From NCBI GenBank assembly GCA_900103495.1, contig FMWZ01000013.1, forward strand, positions 1 through 64,000: DNA of 64,000 nt, read 5' to 3'. The notes below the pieces were generated by a model that was not told where the DNA came from, searched no databases, and saw only the letters and a program-made list of their open reading frames with translations. Below are positions 63,475 to 64,000 of the stretch, piece after piece. The DNA comes from Lachnospiraceae bacterium G11 (GTDB taxonomy: Bacteria > Bacillota > Clostridia > Lachnospirales > Lachnospiraceae). How positions within the stretch are numbered: the first letter of the stretch is position 1; every line of letters begins with the position of its first letter. A program made the translations under genes and the position numbers.

Positions 63475-64000
63475 ATGAACAAAACAGATATTTGCAGCCT
63501 AATAAATAAGATTTTTGCCAATAGACAGGGAATAATCCGAGCAACAATAATTGCGCTTGGATTGTTTGCTGTATCTGTAATTTGGCCCATGGGCAAGTTT
63601 ACAGCAGATTATAAGTCTGTCGGAACCTGGGACGAAGTAAGGTTTATCGGTCCGGGAACAGAAGACAATGTTATAAGGCAGGAATTCTCACCGACATTTG
63701 ACAACCTGACATCAGTATCTGTTTACATTGTTAATGAACCTGATTCCTTTGATACACTGGAAACTTTCTTTAGAGTTTATTCTTTGGATGGCACTGTTCT
63801 CGCGGAAAGCAAGGTTAACCTTGCAGACTATGAAGTTCCCGGACTCGTTACCTTCCCCTTGGAAGTATCCTTGGAGCCCGGGACAGTGTACTTTTACACT
63901 GTTGGAGGAGTGGATGGCGAGGTGTTTGTAGCCCTCACATCTGAAGAGGCAGGAAATGCTGAAGCCGGAGCTTTCTACTACAACAATGTCCACTCTGGTG
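63475..64000 (+). CDS. Membrane-anchored protein, 5' part (cut by window end)
   Basis: An open frame starts at ATG 63475 and runs to the window end without a stop (175 codons). It begins MNKTDICSLINKIF, then one membrane helix (about residues 24-40), then an outside beta-sandwich-like region with FSPTFDNLTSVSVYIV, FFRVYSLDGTVLAESKVNLAD and LEPGTVYFYTVGG. Such a helix plus jelly-roll start occurs in large GT-C-like surface-glycan proteins, but with the rest missing I cannot assign it. It has no ribosome site and its -10 lies eight bases upstream. Confidence 0.6.
   Translation, partial: MNKTDICSLINKIFANRQGIIRATIIALGLFAVSVIWPMGKFTADYKSVGTWDEVRFIGPGTEDNVIRQEFSPTFDNLTSVSVYIVNEPDSFDTLETFFRVYSLDGTVLAESKVNLADYEVPGLVTFPLEVSLEPGTVYFYTVGGVDGEVFVALTSEEAGNAEAGAFYYNNVHSG

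Noticed and set aside
1-64000. CRISPR arrays, tRNA or rRNA genes, riboswitches, phage attachment sites
   Set aside because: I looked for regularly spaced repeats, tRNA-like cloverleaf motifs and long conserved RNA patterns and saw none.

Overview
The window is almost entirely one very large surface-glycan locus: about 50 genes, nearly all for nucleotide-sugar synthesis, glycosyltransfer, membrane-embedded sugar or acyl transfer, or glycan modification. The low GC content, strong Shine-Dalgarno sites, a C-terminally membrane-anchored pullulanase and the gene families suggest a Gram-positive anaerobe of the Clostridia, most likely Lachnospiraceae (Butyrivibrio-like). That assignment is inference from style and content; there is no rRNA or other marker gene here.

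Layout. 0-1.7 kb: an apparently complete IS30-family element. 1.8-2.3 kb: a small secreted protein with its own promoter and terminator. 2.4-6.2 kb: a GT2 enzyme, a DUF6020-like membrane protein and an opposing GT-B enzyme. 6.5-16.9 kb: a tightly coupled operon with CDP-glucose 4,6-dehydratase (rfbG), the 3-dehydrase rfbH, five glycosyltransferases and a GH13 pullulanase. 17-18.2 kb: an opposing lipoprotein with a very acidic tail. 18.5-21.4 kb: a PglK-like ABC exporter and a GT52/polysialyltransferase-like enzyme. 21.4-29.4 kb: a more AT-rich module bounded by non-coding gaps (FAD oxidoreductase, small GT2, 969-aa membrane protein, MBOAT plus AlgX-like acetylation pair). 29.5-46.7 kb: pseB, pseC, three paralogous GT-C-like membrane proteins, two GtrII-like proteins with a GtrB-like partner, an acyltransferase, an SGNH hydrolase and wecE/rffA. 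46.7-49.4 kb (minus strand): an initiating set of PglC-like phosphoglycosyltransferase, ATP-grasp enzyme and PglA-like GT4. 49.5-61.4 kb: a diverging operon with a WchF-like GT4, radical SAM enzyme, DUF2334 deacetylase, GT4, GNAT, ArnC-like GT2, GT2, two membrane proteins, GT4, sugar formyltransferase and a second deacetylase-like enzyme. 61.4-64 kb: an opposing GT4, a TupA-like ATP-grasp protein and the start of a membrane-anchored protein cut by the window end.

How it may work together (inference). The PglC/PglA-like enzymes start a polyprenyl-diphosphate-linked glycan that the many GT2/GT4 enzymes extend with 3,6-dideoxyhexose (CDP route), 2,4-diamino-6-deoxy-altrose type (PseB/PseC) and 4-amino-4,6-dideoxy-galactose (WecE) residues. 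The ABC protein may flip it. GtrB/ArnC-like enzymes would charge polyprenyl phosphate so that GtrII and GT-C-like proteins can decorate the glycan outside the cell, and MBOAT/AlgX, OafA-like and SGNH proteins would add or remove acyl groups. The most interesting ideas are an Arn-like set in a non-LPS cluster (transaminase, formyltransferase, ArnC-like enzyme, deformylase candidates, GT-C-like proteins), a definable three-member membrane family, and four transcription units whose -10 boxes lie 6-8 bases before the start codon, which predicts leaderless mRNAs.
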